Origin: JAMXLO01 sp963791495
GTDB taxonomy: Bacteria; Pseudomonadota; Alphaproteobacteria; Acetobacterales; Acetobacteraceae
Assembly (NCBI GenBank): GCA_963791495.1
Contig: CAWBST010000016.1
Location: 1 to 64,000, forward strand
Direction of reading: 5' to 3'
Length of the DNA stretch: 64,000 nt
Shown here: in pieces, positions 52,138 to 60,332 of the stretch
How positions within the stretch are numbered: position 1 is the first letter of the stretch
Layout: the number at the start of each line of letters is the position of its first letter
Translations under genes and position numbers: made by a program
Notes under the pieces: model-generated
What the model was told of the DNA's origin: nothing
The model's database searches: none
What the model saw: only the letters and a program-made list of their open reading frames with translations

Positions 52138-53853
52138 CTAAGTGTGCAACTTGGCCAAAGCGGCGGCGTTTGCGCGGATCACCAGCATGCGCCGGATCTT
52201 AAGGGTCGGGGTAAGCAGAGCATTTTCTACCGTGAACGGCGCCACGATAGCGTGCCTGCGGATCCGCTCGGTCACCGACAGGCGGAGATTGACGCGACTG
52301 ACCGCCAGGGCAACCGATACGTCGTCGTGGCCGTCCGCGGGCACGACCAGCGCTGTTAGCGACGAACGGCCGTCGCCCGCGACGACCGCCTGGGAGATTT
52401 CCGGTTCCGCCATCAGCATGCCTTCGACCTTCGCCGGTGACACGTTCTCACCGCCCGAGAGCACGATCATGTCCTTCTTGCGATCGGTGATGCGCAGATA
52501 GCCATCGCCATCCAGGGCACCGATATCGCCGGTGTGCAGCCAGCCGTCGCGGATCGCCGCCGCGGTGGCATCCGGCAAGCCCCAGTAGCCATCCATGACG
52601 AGATCGCCATGCACCAGGATCTCGCCGTCCTCGGCCAGGCGCACGTCAACGCCCTGCAGCACGCGTCCGACCGTGTCGATGCGGATCGCGTCGGGCGGAT
52701 TGGCGCTGATCACTGGGCCGGCCTCGGTCTGGCCGTAGCCCTGCATGATCATCAGCCCGAGCGCGAGGAAGAACTCGCCCACCTCGGGCTCCAGGCGCGC
52801 GCCACCCGACATTGCCGCCTTCAGCCGGCCGCCGAACCGCGCCCGCACCCTGGCTCTGACCAGCCGGTCGAGCACCAGGTCGAGTAGCCACTCGCCCAGC
52901 GCCAGCCGCTGGCCGCGCACCCGCTTCAGCCCGAGGTCCAGCGCCCGGCGGAACAGGGCCTGCCGCCACGGCGCCTCGCGAGCCACCTGCGTCAGCACGC
53001 GGGTCCGGATCACTTCGAGCACGCGCGGCACGGCGGTGAGGATGGTCGGCCGGACCGCCATGAGGTCGGTCGCCAGATGCTCCACGCCGCGGCAATAGAC
53101 GATCTCGGTGCCAATACTCGGGAGGAAGAACAGGCCGACCGTATGTTCGTAGCTGTGCGACGCCGGCAGATACGACAGATAGGTTTCGTCCTTCAGTCGC
53201 AATGGCCGCAGCAGCTCGAACGCGCCGCGGCAGTTGGATAGGATGGATCGGTGCGGCAGCATCACGCCCTTTGGCGCGCCGCCGGTGCCCGAGGTGTAGA
53301 TGAGGCAGGCGAGCGTGTCGGCCGGGATGGTTGCCGCCTCCAGCGCGACGTCGTCGGGTGACGCCTCATCGGCCACCAGCGCAGGCCAGTGCATCAGGCG
53401 CGGCGATCCTCCGGCGTCATCCGGCGGCCCTTCGATCACCACCAGCAGATCGAGCCCGCCGGCCAGCCGGCCGGCCTCGCGCAGCGTCCCGGCGAGGGCA
53501 GGGGAGGACACGATCGCCGCTCGTGCACCTGAATCCCGCAGGATGTGCGCGTGATCGGCGGCGGTGTTGGTGACATAGGTCGGCACCGGCACCGCGCGGA
53601 GCGCCATCAGCGCGGTCTCGGCGATCGGGTACTCCGGCCGGTTCTCCGACAGGATCACCACGCGGTCTCCGGCCGCCACACCGGCCGATCGCAGGTGTCG
53701 CGCGCAGGACGCCGCCATTCGGCCGAACTCGCGCCAGGTGATGGCGTGCCAGGTTCCGCCGCGGAAAGCGCGGAGCAGGGGCCTGTCCGGCCAAGTGCGG
53801 GCGAGCGCGAACATCATCGCGGGCAGGTTCGGCCAGGTCGGATAATGCTCCAC
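52138..53853 (-). CDS. AMP-dependent synthetase/ligase, long-chain acyl-CoA ligase-like
   Basis: The 571-residue protein has the adenylation motifs LIYTSGTGGAPKGVMLPHRS (A3), YLSYLPASHSYEHTVGLFF, MQGYGQTEAGPVISANPP (A5), and DGWLHTGDIGALDGDGYLRI followed by DRKKDMIVLSGGENVSP (A7-A8). It most resembles FadD15/ACSBG-type fatty-acyl-CoA ligases, which activate long-chain fatty acids. The usual A10 lysine near the end (TPTLKIRR) is present. It is divergent from the oligopeptidase gene and has no beta-oxidation neighbours. Confidence 0.85.
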   Translation of the reverse strand: MEHYPTWPNLPAMMFALARTWPDRPLLRAFRGGTWHAITWREFGRMAASCARHLRSAGVAAGDRVVILSENRPEYPIAETALMALRAVPVPTYVTNTAADHAHILRDSGARAAIVSSPALAGTLREAGRLAGGLDLLVVIEGPPDDAGGSPRLMHWPALVADEASPDDVALEAATIPADTLACLIYTSGTGGAPKGVMLPHRSILSNCRGAFELLRPLRLKDETYLSYLPASHSYEHTVGLFFLPSIGTEIVYCRGVEHLATDLMAVRPTILTAVPRVLEVIRTRVLTQVAREAPWRQALFRRALDLGLKRVRGQRLALGEWLLDLVLDRLVRARVRARFGGRLKAAMSGGARLEPEVGEFFLALGLMIMQGYGQTEAGPVISANPPDAIRIDTVGRVLQGVDVRLAEDGEILVHGDLVMDGYWGLPDATAAAIRDGWLHTGDIGALDGDGYLRITDRKKDMIVLSGGENVSPAKVEGMLMAEPEISQAVVAGDGRSSLTALVVPADGHDDVSVALAVSRVNLRLSVTERIRRHAIVAPFTVENALLTPTLKIRRMLVIRANAAALAKLHT

Positions 53854-53948
53854 GCGCCTCCCGTCGTCCGTTCTGCGCCGGACGCAATACTTTGACCTCG
53901 GTCCCTACTACCTTACATGGATGACAACCGCAGCCTCGTGAGGACGTA

Positions 53949-55754
53949 ATGATGCGCCACGCCGCCCCGGCCGATGCCGCCGTCAGTCAGCAGGCCGTCG
54001 AAGAACTGCCGACCTGGGATCTTGGCGATCTCTACCCTGGGCCGGATAGCCCGGCGGTCGAGGCGGATCTCACCGTGGCCGAGCAGGCGGCGCGCGCGTT
54101 TGCTGCGGCGAATCAGCATAAGCTTGGCGCGATGTCGGGCCGCGCGCTCGCGGGGGCGATCGGGGAGTACGAGCGGATCGAGGAGCTGTTGGGCCGCTTG
54201 ATGTCCTATGCGCAGCTCCTGTTCGCCGGCGATTCCACCAATGCGGAGATCGGCCGCTTCTATCAGACCGTGAGCGAGCGGGTGACCACAATCAGCAGCG
54301 ACCTGCTGTTCTTCAGTCTGGAGCTGAACCGGCTGGATGACGCGGTGCTGGATCAGAAGCTTGCGGATCCGACGCTGGAGAAGTGGCGGCCCTGGCTGCG
54401 CGATCTGCGCGTCTTTCGGCCGCACCAGCTGGCGGACGACCTGGAGAAGCTGCTGCACGAGAAGGAGGTGACCGGGCGCAGCGCGTGGAGCCGGCTGTTC
54501 GATGAGACGGTCGCGGCGATGCGGGTGTCGCTGGGCGGCGAGGAACTGACAGTCAGCGCAGCGCTGAACAAGCTGTCGGATCGCGACCGTGCAGCGCGCG
54601 AGGCTGCGGGGCGTGCGATCGGCGAGGCGTTCGGTGGGAATATCCGGCTGTTCTCGTTGGTCACCAACACGCTGGCGAAAGACAAGGAGGTCATCGACAC
54701 GTGGCGGCACTATCCCCGGCCCGGCAGCTACCGCAACCGTGCCAACATGGTGGAGGACGAGGTCGTCGATGCACTTGTGTCGGCGGTGCGCGCGGATTTC
54801 CCGCAACTCGCACATCGCTACTACCTGATGAAGGCGAAGTGGCTCGGGCTGCCGAAGCTGATGCACTGGGACCGCAATGCGCCACTGCCCGACGATGATG
54901 ACCGGACGATCGGTTGGGATGACGCGAGAGAGCGCGTGCTGACGGCGTACGGCGCATTCAGTCCTGACCTTGCCGATGTCGGTCGGCGTTTTTTCGACAG
55001 GCCATGGATCGATGCGACACTGAAGCCTGGCAAGGCGGGTGGTGCATTCGCGCATCCGACGGTGCCGTCGGCGCATCCCTATCTGCTGCTGAACTATCAC
55101 GGCCGCACGCGCGATGTGATGACACTGGCGCACGAATTGGGTCACGGCGTGCATCAGGTGCTGGCGGCGGAGCAGGGCTATCTGATGGCGGGCACGCCGC
55201 TGACGCTGGCGGAGACGGCGAGCGTGTTCGGCGAGATGCTGACGTTTCGTGCTCTGCTCGATGCGGCGGATGCGAAGCGCCGGCGCATCATGCTGGCGGC
55301 GAAGGTCGAGGACATGCTGAACACGGTGGTCCGCCAGGTGGCGTTCTATTATTTCGAATCGCTGCTGCACGATGAGCGGCGGTCAGGGGAGCTGGTACCT
55401 GATCGGATCGGCGAGCTGTGGCTACAGGTGCAGAAGGAAAGTCTCGGGCCGGCGTTTGAGTTCACGCCGGAGTACAGCGTGTTCTGGGCGTATGTGCCGC
55501 ATTTCATCCACACGCCATTCTATGTCTATGCGTATGCGTTTGGGGATTGTCTGGTGAATGCGCTGTACTCGGTGTTCCAGGCGGGGCATCCCGGGTTCCA
55601 GGCGAAGTATCTTGACATGCTGCGCGCCGGCGGGACGAAGCGGCACAAGGAGCTGCTGGCGCCATTCGGGCTGGATGCGTCGGACCCGGCGTTCTGGAAG
55701 AAGGGGCTGGATGTGATTGCGGGATTCATCGATGAGCTGGAGCAATCGGGGTGA
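53949..55754 (+). CDS. pepF: Oligoendopeptidase F (M3 family zinc metallopeptidase)
   Basis: The 601-residue protein has the M3 zinc motif HELGHGVHQ (about residue 394) with the third ligand Glu in LAETASVFGEMLTF about 25 residues later, and the substrate-binding YYFESLLH and FIHTPFYVYAYAFG. PepF-like enzymes cleave short peptides of 6-17 residues in the cytoplasm. The N-terminal helical lid DLGDLYPGPDSPAVEADL is typical. An ATG at 53952 is an equally good start. Its stop overlaps the start of the DUF559 gene. Confidence 0.9.
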   Translation: MMRHAAPADAAVSQQAVEELPTWDLGDLYPGPDSPAVEADLTVAEQAARAFAAANQHKLGAMSGRALAGAIGEYERIEELLGRLMSYAQLLFAGDSTNAEIGRFYQTVSERVTTISSDLLFFSLELNRLDDAVLDQKLADPTLEKWRPWLRDLRVFRPHQLADDLEKLLHEKEVTGRSAWSRLFDETVAAMRVSLGGEELTVSAALNKLSDRDRAAREAAGRAIGEAFGGNIRLFSLVTNTLAKDKEVIDTWRHYPRPGSYRNRANMVEDEVVDALVSAVRADFPQLAHRYYLMKAKWLGLPKLMHWDRNAPLPDDDDRTIGWDDARERVLTAYGAFSPDLADVGRRFFDRPWIDATLKPGKAGGAFAHPTVPSAHPYLLLNYHGRTRDVMTLAHELGHGVHQVLAAEQGYLMAGTPLTLAETASVFGEMLTFRALLDAADAKRRRIMLAAKVEDMLNTVVRQVAFYYFESLLHDERRSGELVPDRIGELWLQVQKESLGPAFEFTPEYSVFWAYVPHFIHTPFYVYAYAFGDCLVNALYSVFQAGHPGFQAKYLDMLRAGGTKRHKELLAPFGLDASDPAFWKKGLDVIAGFIDELEQSG

Positions 55755-56242
55755 CGGACGCAGGGAAGGGAAGAGAGGCCAAGAATAATGCTTCACCCCC
55801 TCCCCTTGCGGGAGGGGGTGGGGGGGAGGGGGCCGAGCGTACTTCGCTCCTCACCAATGCCCGCGCAATGCGCCGAGCTCCGACGCCGGCCGAACGGAAG
55901 CTATGGCAGGGGCTTCGCAGGCATCAAGCCAGCGCCCTGAAGTTTCGGCGTCAAGTGCCACTTGGGCCATACATTGCCGATTTCCACTGCCCGCCCGCTC
56001 GGCTCGTCGTCGAGGTCGATGGCGTGTCGCATATCGACGCGCCGGAGGATGCTGTACGCGATGCCTGGATGGCTAAGCACAACATTCGTGTCGTGCGAAT
56101 CTCCAACGGCGACGTGCTTCGAAATGTCGAGGGTATTCTAATCGCGATTGGCGAACTCGCTCGCACGCCCCCTCCCCCCAACCCCCTCCCGCAAGGGGAG
56201 GGGGAGTCTCCATGCCTTCGCACCACCTTTCTCCATGTCTGA
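55751..56242 (+). CDS. DUF559 (Vsr-like endonuclease fold) protein
   Basis: The frame of 163 residues from GTG at 55751 includes a DUF559 core: RRAPTPAERKLWQGLRRHQA, LKFRRQVPLGPYIADFHCPP, RLVVEVDGVSHIDAPEDAVR and HNIRVVRISNGDVLRNVEGI. The EVDG motif and preceding Asp fit the PD-(D/E)xK nuclease fold related to Vsr. Both ends of the frame are written by inverted copies of one palindrome: residues 16-28 (PPPLAGGGGGEGA) and the tail PPPPNPLPQGEGE. An ATG at 55868 (MRRAPTP) may be the true start. Nuclease activity is inferred only. It overlaps the ABC1 kinase start by 8 bp. Confidence 0.8.
   Translation: MTDAGKGREAKNNASPPPLAGGGGGEGAERTSLLTNARAMRRAPTPAERKLWQGLRRHQASALKFRRQVPLGPYIADFHCPPARLVVEVDGVSHIDAPEDAVRDAWMAKHNIRVVRISNGDVLRNVEGILIAIGELARTPPPPNPLPQGEGESPCLRTTFLHV
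55796..55833 (+). repeat. Left copy of GC-rich palindromic repeat (family B)
   Basis: CCCCCTCCCCTTGCGGGAGG opens a unit that reads on as GGGTGGGGGGGAGGGGGC. The CTCCC-CTTGC-GGGAG core is a perfect hairpin stem. It falls inside the N-terminal coding part of the DUF559 gene. Confidence 0.8.
56167..56205 (-). repeat. Right copy of GC-rich palindromic repeat (family B), inverted
   Basis: The reverse complement matches 55796-55833 almost exactly, so the two copies are in inverted orientation and bracket the DUF559 core with about 330 bp between them. It encodes the C-terminal PPPPNPLPQGEGE of DUF559 and lies just upstream of the ABC1 kinase start. Confidence 0.8.
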
Positions 56243-57581
56243 CCGCAGCAACCTGCTGGGCGAAATCCGTCGCATGGCGCGGACATCCGGCGCGGTCGGG
56301 GGTATCGCGGCGCGCGTTGCGGGCGCGCGCGTGTTCGGCATCAAGACCGACCGCGCCGCACACGCGGAGGACCTGCGCACGATCCTTGGCGGCCTGAAAG
56401 GTCCGCTGATGAAGGTGGCGCAGTTCCTGTCCACCGTGCCCGACGCGCTTCCCGCCGAATACGCCGCGGAACTCGCGCAGCTGCAGGCCAATGCGCCGCC
56501 GATGGGCTGGAACTTCGTGCGCCGGCGCATGGTGAGCGAACTCGGCACCGACTGGCAGGCAAGGTTCGCGCAATTCAGCCATGAAGCCGCCGCAGCCGCC
56601 AGTTTGGGCCAGGTGCATCGCGCCCGGCTACACGATGGCACGGACGTCGCCTGCAAGCTGCAGTATCCCGACATGCCAAGTACGGTCGAAGCCGACCTCC
56701 GCCAGTTACGCCTCGCAATGGCGATCTATCACCGCATGGACAACGCCATCCAGCACGAGGAGGTCTACAAGGAACTTCGCGAGCGTCTGCGCGAGGAACT
56801 GGATTACGAACGCGAAGCGGCGCAGATGCGATTGTATAGCCTGATGCTGGCAGACGATCCGACGGTGCATGTACCGGTGCCCATCGCCGGCTACTGCACG
56901 CGCCGCCTGCTCACCATGACATGGCTCGACGGGCGGCCGCTGATGCAGCGTCTCGCCGAGGACCCACCACAGGACGAACGCAACCGCATCGCGGAAGCGC
57001 TGTTCCATGCGTGGTATGTGCCGTTCTACCGCTATGGGGTGATCCACGGCGATCCGCATCTCGGCAATTACCAGGTGCGGCCGGATGCCTCGGTGAACCT
57101 GCTGGACTTCGGCGCCATTCGCGTATTCGGCGCGAGCTTCGTGCGCGGGGTGATCGACCTGTACGAGGCGGTACGCGACAACGACGATGCGAAGGCGCAC
57201 CACGCTTACACGACATGGGGTTTCACCGATCTCTCGAAGGAGAAGATGGCGGCGCTGAACCTGTGGGCGCGCTTCCTGTATGAACCGTTATGCGATGATA
57301 GAGTGCGGCGCATTCAGGAGACCGACGATCCGCAGTTCGGCCGTGAAGTCGCCGAGCGCGTGCATGCCGGTCTGAAGCGCACCGGCGGTGTGAAGCCGCC
57401 ACGCGAGTTCGTGCTGATGGATCGCTCGGCGATCGGTCTCGGCGGCGTGTTCCTGCGGCTGAAGGCCGAACTGAACTGGAGCAAGTTGTTCGGTGATTTG
57501 ATCGCAGATTTTGACGCGGCTGCCTTGGCCGAGCGACAGGCGGGCGCGCTGGCGCAGGCGGGTGTACCGCCCGCGGCCTAA
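56235..57581 (+). CDS. ABC1/UbiB-type atypical kinase
   Basis: The 448-residue protein (start MSDRSNLLGEIRRMAR) has the ABC1 family landmarks: the KxGQ-like GLKGPLMKVAQFLSTVPDAL, the alanine-rich loop EAAAAASLGQVHRARLHDGT, VACKLQYPDM (ATP-binding Lys), ELDYEREAAQM, and the catalytic GDPHLGNYQVRPD followed by NLLDFGAIR. Family members support ubiquinone synthesis or lipid homeostasis as atypical ATPases or kinases. The longer frame to 56148 passes through the palindrome and should be ignored. It overlaps DUF559 by 8 bp. Confidence 0.85.
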   Translation: MSDRSNLLGEIRRMARTSGAVGGIAARVAGARVFGIKTDRAAHAEDLRTILGGLKGPLMKVAQFLSTVPDALPAEYAAELAQLQANAPPMGWNFVRRRMVSELGTDWQARFAQFSHEAAAAASLGQVHRARLHDGTDVACKLQYPDMPSTVEADLRQLRLAMAIYHRMDNAIQHEEVYKELRERLREELDYEREAAQMRLYSLMLADDPTVHVPVPIAGYCTRRLLTMTWLDGRPLMQRLAEDPPQDERNRIAEALFHAWYVPFYRYGVIHGDPHLGNYQVRPDASVNLLDFGAIRVFGASFVRGVIDLYEAVRDNDDAKAHHAYTTWGFTDLSKEKMAALNLWARFLYEPLCDDRVRRIQETDDPQFGREVAERVHAGLKRTGGVKPPREFVLMDRSAIGLGGVFLRLKAELNWSKLFGDLIADFDAAALAERQAGALAQAGVPPAA

Positions 57582-58351
57582 CCGCCCAATCGTCCGACCC
57601 TGCCCGCCGTTATACCGCCGTCGATCACCAGTTCCGATCCGGTCATGTGGCTCGAAGCATCGGAACACAGGAACAGCACGCCGTTCGCGATGTCCTCGGC
57701 TTGTCCCGCCTTGCCGATGGGCACCGTCGTCTCGGCAATCCGGTTCGGATCGAGCGGGGCGTTGGCTCCAGGGGGCAGCTTGGTCCAGATCGGTGTGTCG
57801 ATGATGCCGGGATGCACGGAATTCACCCGGATGTTGTCGCGCGCACTGGCACACTCCAGCGCGATCGACTTGGCGAACAACCGCACCGCGCCCTTGGTCG
57901 CGCTGTAGCCTGCCAGATTTGCCGAACCGCGTATCCCGGCGACCGAGGACATCATCACGACGGAACCGCCACCGGAACGGCGCATCAGCGGGATGCCGTA
58001 CTTCACGGTCAGGAACACGCCATCGACATTCACTGCCATCTGCCGCCGCCAGTCGGCCAACGACATGTCGATCGCCGTCCCCATGATGCCGATGCCGGCA
58101 TTGGCGACCAGGATGTGCAGCCCGCCGAACCGCTCTGCCGCGGCGACCACCCCGGGCCAGCCTGATTCGTCGGTCACATCATGGTGCAGATAGATACCGC
58201 CAATCTGTTCCGCGAGGCGTTGGCCAGCCGCATCGTCCAGGTCGGTCAGCACCAGCTTCGCGCCCTCGCGCGACAGAATGCGCGCACAGGCGGCACCGAT
58301 GCCGGATGCTGCGCCGGTGACGATTCCGATCCTGCCGTCAAGCTGGCCCAC
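57578..58351 (-). CDS. SDR family NAD(P)-dependent oxidoreductase
   Basis: The 257-residue classical short-chain dehydrogenase has the TGAASGIGAA nucleotide loop (residues 13-22), Asp at the end of the second strand in LVLTDLDD (NAD preference), VANAGIGIMG, and catalytic Ser-Tyr-Lys in MMSSVAGIRG and YSATKGAV. VHPGIIDTPIW and a closing VIDGGITAG are typical of 3-oxoacyl/hydroxysteroid dehydrogenase-like members. The substrate is unknown. It is cotranscribed in the same direction as the TetR gene, starting 43 bp after it. Confidence 0.9.
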   Translation of the reverse strand: MGQLDGRIGIVTGAASGIGAACARILSREGAKLVLTDLDDAAGQRLAEQIGGIYLHHDVTDESGWPGVVAAAERFGGLHILVANAGIGIMGTAIDMSLADWRRQMAVNVDGVFLTVKYGIPLMRRSGGGSVVMMSSVAGIRGSANLAGYSATKGAVRLFAKSIALECASARDNIRVNSVHPGIIDTPIWTKLPPGANAPLDPNRIAETTVPIGKAGQAEDIANGVLFLCSDASSHMTGSELVIDGGITAGRVGRLGG

Positions 58352-58394
58352 CGTTTCCTCCTGCTCTTCCCTACCAACGCATCATTCCACCGCA

Positions 58395-58979
58395 TCAGGT
58401 CGAACGCGAGGGCCGATCGACAAACAACGCGGCAAGATCGCGCGCAAAGGCAGCGTTCAGCGGCTCGTCCAGCAACAGCCGGTACCAGACAGCGCCATAG
58501 ATCGCCATGACGGCGGCTTCGCGTGCCTTGGGCTCGGGGAACCTTCCGGTGAGCAGCCTGCGCAACGTGTCGCGGCGTGGCTCGTTAAGTCGAGCGAGCA
58601 GCGCCTTACGTATTTCCGGGTCGCGCTGCGCTTCCGCCATCAGATGGCGCAATAGCGGTCCACTGGTCTCCAGCGCCTTGAACACGGAAACGAGAAAGCG
58701 ACGCAGGTCTCCGGTTTCGATCGTACGCCGTGTAGGCGCGTCGATCACCGTGCTGGCGTGCGCGGCAATGGCATCGAGCACGATCGCGGCCTTGCTGGTC
58801 CACCAGCGGTACAGCGTCTGCTTTCCCGCATGGGCTGCGTCCGCGATCATTTGCATCGTCACCGCCGGATAGCCGTGTGCGAGCACGAGCCGATACGCCT
58901 GCGCCAGGATGGCGCGGCGGCTCGTTTCGCTACGCGGGCGGCCGGGTCCACGGTTTGTGATCGATACGTCCACGCCCAA
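58395..58979 (-). CDS. TetR/AcrR-family transcriptional regulator
   Basis: The 194-residue protein has an N-terminal HTH (AILAQAYRLVLAHGYPAVTM, IADAAHAGKQTLYRWWTSKA) preceded by a basic arm (GPGRPRSETSRR), and a helical ligand-binding domain of the TetR_C type. It likely represses itself, the SDR and the divergent oxidoreductase through the 22-bp palindrome at 59009-59030, lying 30 bp from its start. Confidence 0.9.
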   Translation of the reverse strand: MGVDVSITNRGPGRPRSETSRRAILAQAYRLVLAHGYPAVTMQMIADAAHAGKQTLYRWWTSKAAIVLDAIAAHASTVIDAPTRRTIETGDLRRFLVSVFKALETSGPLLRHLMAEAQRDPEIRKALLARLNEPRRDTLRRLLTGRFPEPKAREAAVMAIYGAVWYRLLLDEPLNAAFARDLAALFVDRPSRST

Positions 58980-59008
58980 GATGCTAGCCGCCTATTGTGA
59001 GACTACAA

Positions 59009-59030
59009 GTCTCGAAATATATTTCGAGAC
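59009..59030. promoter_or_regulatory. 22-bp perfect palindromic operator
   Basis: The sequence at 59009-59030, beginning GTCTCGAAATA, is its own reverse complement across all 22 bases. A second inverted pair, GAGAC-TACAA-GTCTC at 58999-59013, overlaps it. It lies between the divergent TetR gene and the MDR oxidoreductase, the expected place for an autoregulated TetR operator. The AT-rich centre (AAATATATTT) could also form part of the oxidoreductase promoter. Confidence 0.7.
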
Positions 59031-59055
59031 ACCGAGTCCCGTAAAGGAGGTGGCC

Positions 59056-60156
59056 ATGCGCGCATGGCGAGTCAACAGTGATTTCTCCCGGTCCCTGGTC
59101 GAACTGCCGGAACGTGCACCGCCGCCCGGTGGTGTGTCGGTGCGTATGCAGGCTGCGCCGGTGCTCTCCTATCTGCGCGAGGTCATCGAAGGTCGTCTGG
59201 GCTATTCATTGCCATCCGCGCCATTCACGCCGGGCACCAATGGCATCGGCGTCGTCGAGGCGGTCGGGCCGGGGGTCTATCATCTGCGGCCAGGCCAGCG
59301 TGTCATCCTCGACCCGCACCTTGCCGTCGATGAGCGGACGCCAGAGCCTGCCCAGATCCTGATCGGGCTGACCGCGACGCGCTCGTCAGGCTTTGGTGGT
59401 ATTGCCGAGGTGGCAGCGGCCCTGCAGCGCGACTGGCCGGACGGCACCTTGGCCGAGAGGGCGTGCATGCCGGCATCCGTGTTGACACCGCTGCCGGCGT
59501 CGCTGGACGGCGAGCCAGCCGCGCGGCTGGTGGGCTTGAGCAAGCTTGCGGTGCCGTATGGCGGGTTCCTGCGCGCTGGGCTGCAGGCTGGGGAGACAGT
59601 GCTGGTGAACGGCGCGTCGGGGTATTTCGGGTCCGCCGCGGTCATCCTGTCGGTCGCGTTGGGTGCCTCGCGGGTGGTGGCGGCCGGACGCGACCGGGCG
59701 GCCCTGGAGCGCCTGAGAGCGGTAGCGGGTCCGCGCGTGGCGACCGTCACTCTGAGCGGCGATCGGTGCTGCGACACCGAGCAGCTTGTCGATGCTGCCG
59801 GCGGGCGCGCCGATCTCGCCCTGGACATTGTCGGCCGCGCCAATACGGCAACCGCGACTTCCGCGTGTCTGTATGCGCTTCGTCGAGGCGGCCGGCTGGT
59901 GATGATGGGCAGCGCGAACGTTCCGCTCGAGCTGGGCTTCTACGACATGCTGGCGAACGACTGGCACGTGATGGGCCGCTTCATGTACCCCGCCGATGTG
60001 CCGGCGCGGCTGGCCGCGCTGGCAGCGTCCGGCCAGCTCGACCTAGGCGTTATGAATGTCCACGCCTTCCCGCTCGACCGGCTGGAGGATGCGCTCGAGG
60101 CGGCGGCGCGCATGCGGGGTCTGGATGTGACTGCGGTCACGATGGGTGCGCGTTGA
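59056..60156 (+). CDS. Medium-chain dehydrogenase/reductase, zinc-independent
   Basis: The 366-residue protein starts at MRAWRVNSDFSRSLVELPER after a strong AAAGGAGGTG site. The MDR fold is evident: GTNGIGVVEAVGPGVYHLRP (substrate-domain core) and ETVLVNGASGYFGSAAVILS (nucleotide-binding loop). It lacks the catalytic-zinc GHExxG motif and the structural-zinc cysteines, so it is a quinone-oxidoreductase/enoyl-reductase-like member. Divergent from TetR and sharing the 22-bp palindrome, it is the probable regulated gene. Confidence 0.85.
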   Translation: MRAWRVNSDFSRSLVELPERAPPPGGVSVRMQAAPVLSYLREVIEGRLGYSLPSAPFTPGTNGIGVVEAVGPGVYHLRPGQRVILDPHLAVDERTPEPAQILIGLTATRSSGFGGIAEVAAALQRDWPDGTLAERACMPASVLTPLPASLDGEPAARLVGLSKLAVPYGGFLRAGLQAGETVLVNGASGYFGSAAVILSVALGASRVVAAGRDRAALERLRAVAGPRVATVTLSGDRCCDTEQLVDAAGGRADLALDIVGRANTATATSACLYALRRGGRLVMMGSANVPLELGFYDMLANDWHVMGRFMYPADVPARLAALAASGQLDLGVMNVHAFPLDRLEDALEAAARMRGLDVTAVTMGAR

Positions 60157-60332
60157 CCGCTTGTTCACCTGCCTTCAGCTAGGGCTGGCGGCAGAATGGA
60201 CAGGGCACGAACAACCCTTGCACCACAACCCCTGGTTCGCGCATGTTGCCCCGCCGTTGGTCTGGGGCAGTTCGCGCATGTCCTCGCGTGCCCGGTTCTC
60301 CCCTCTGGTCGAGCGTTGGAAGGAGTGAACGG

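Noticed and set aside
55751..56242. Calling the DUF559 gene a restriction or Vsr mismatch endonuclease
   Set aside because: Only the fold resemblance is visible; no methyltransferase or mismatch-repair genes are nearby, so no specific activity is claimed.
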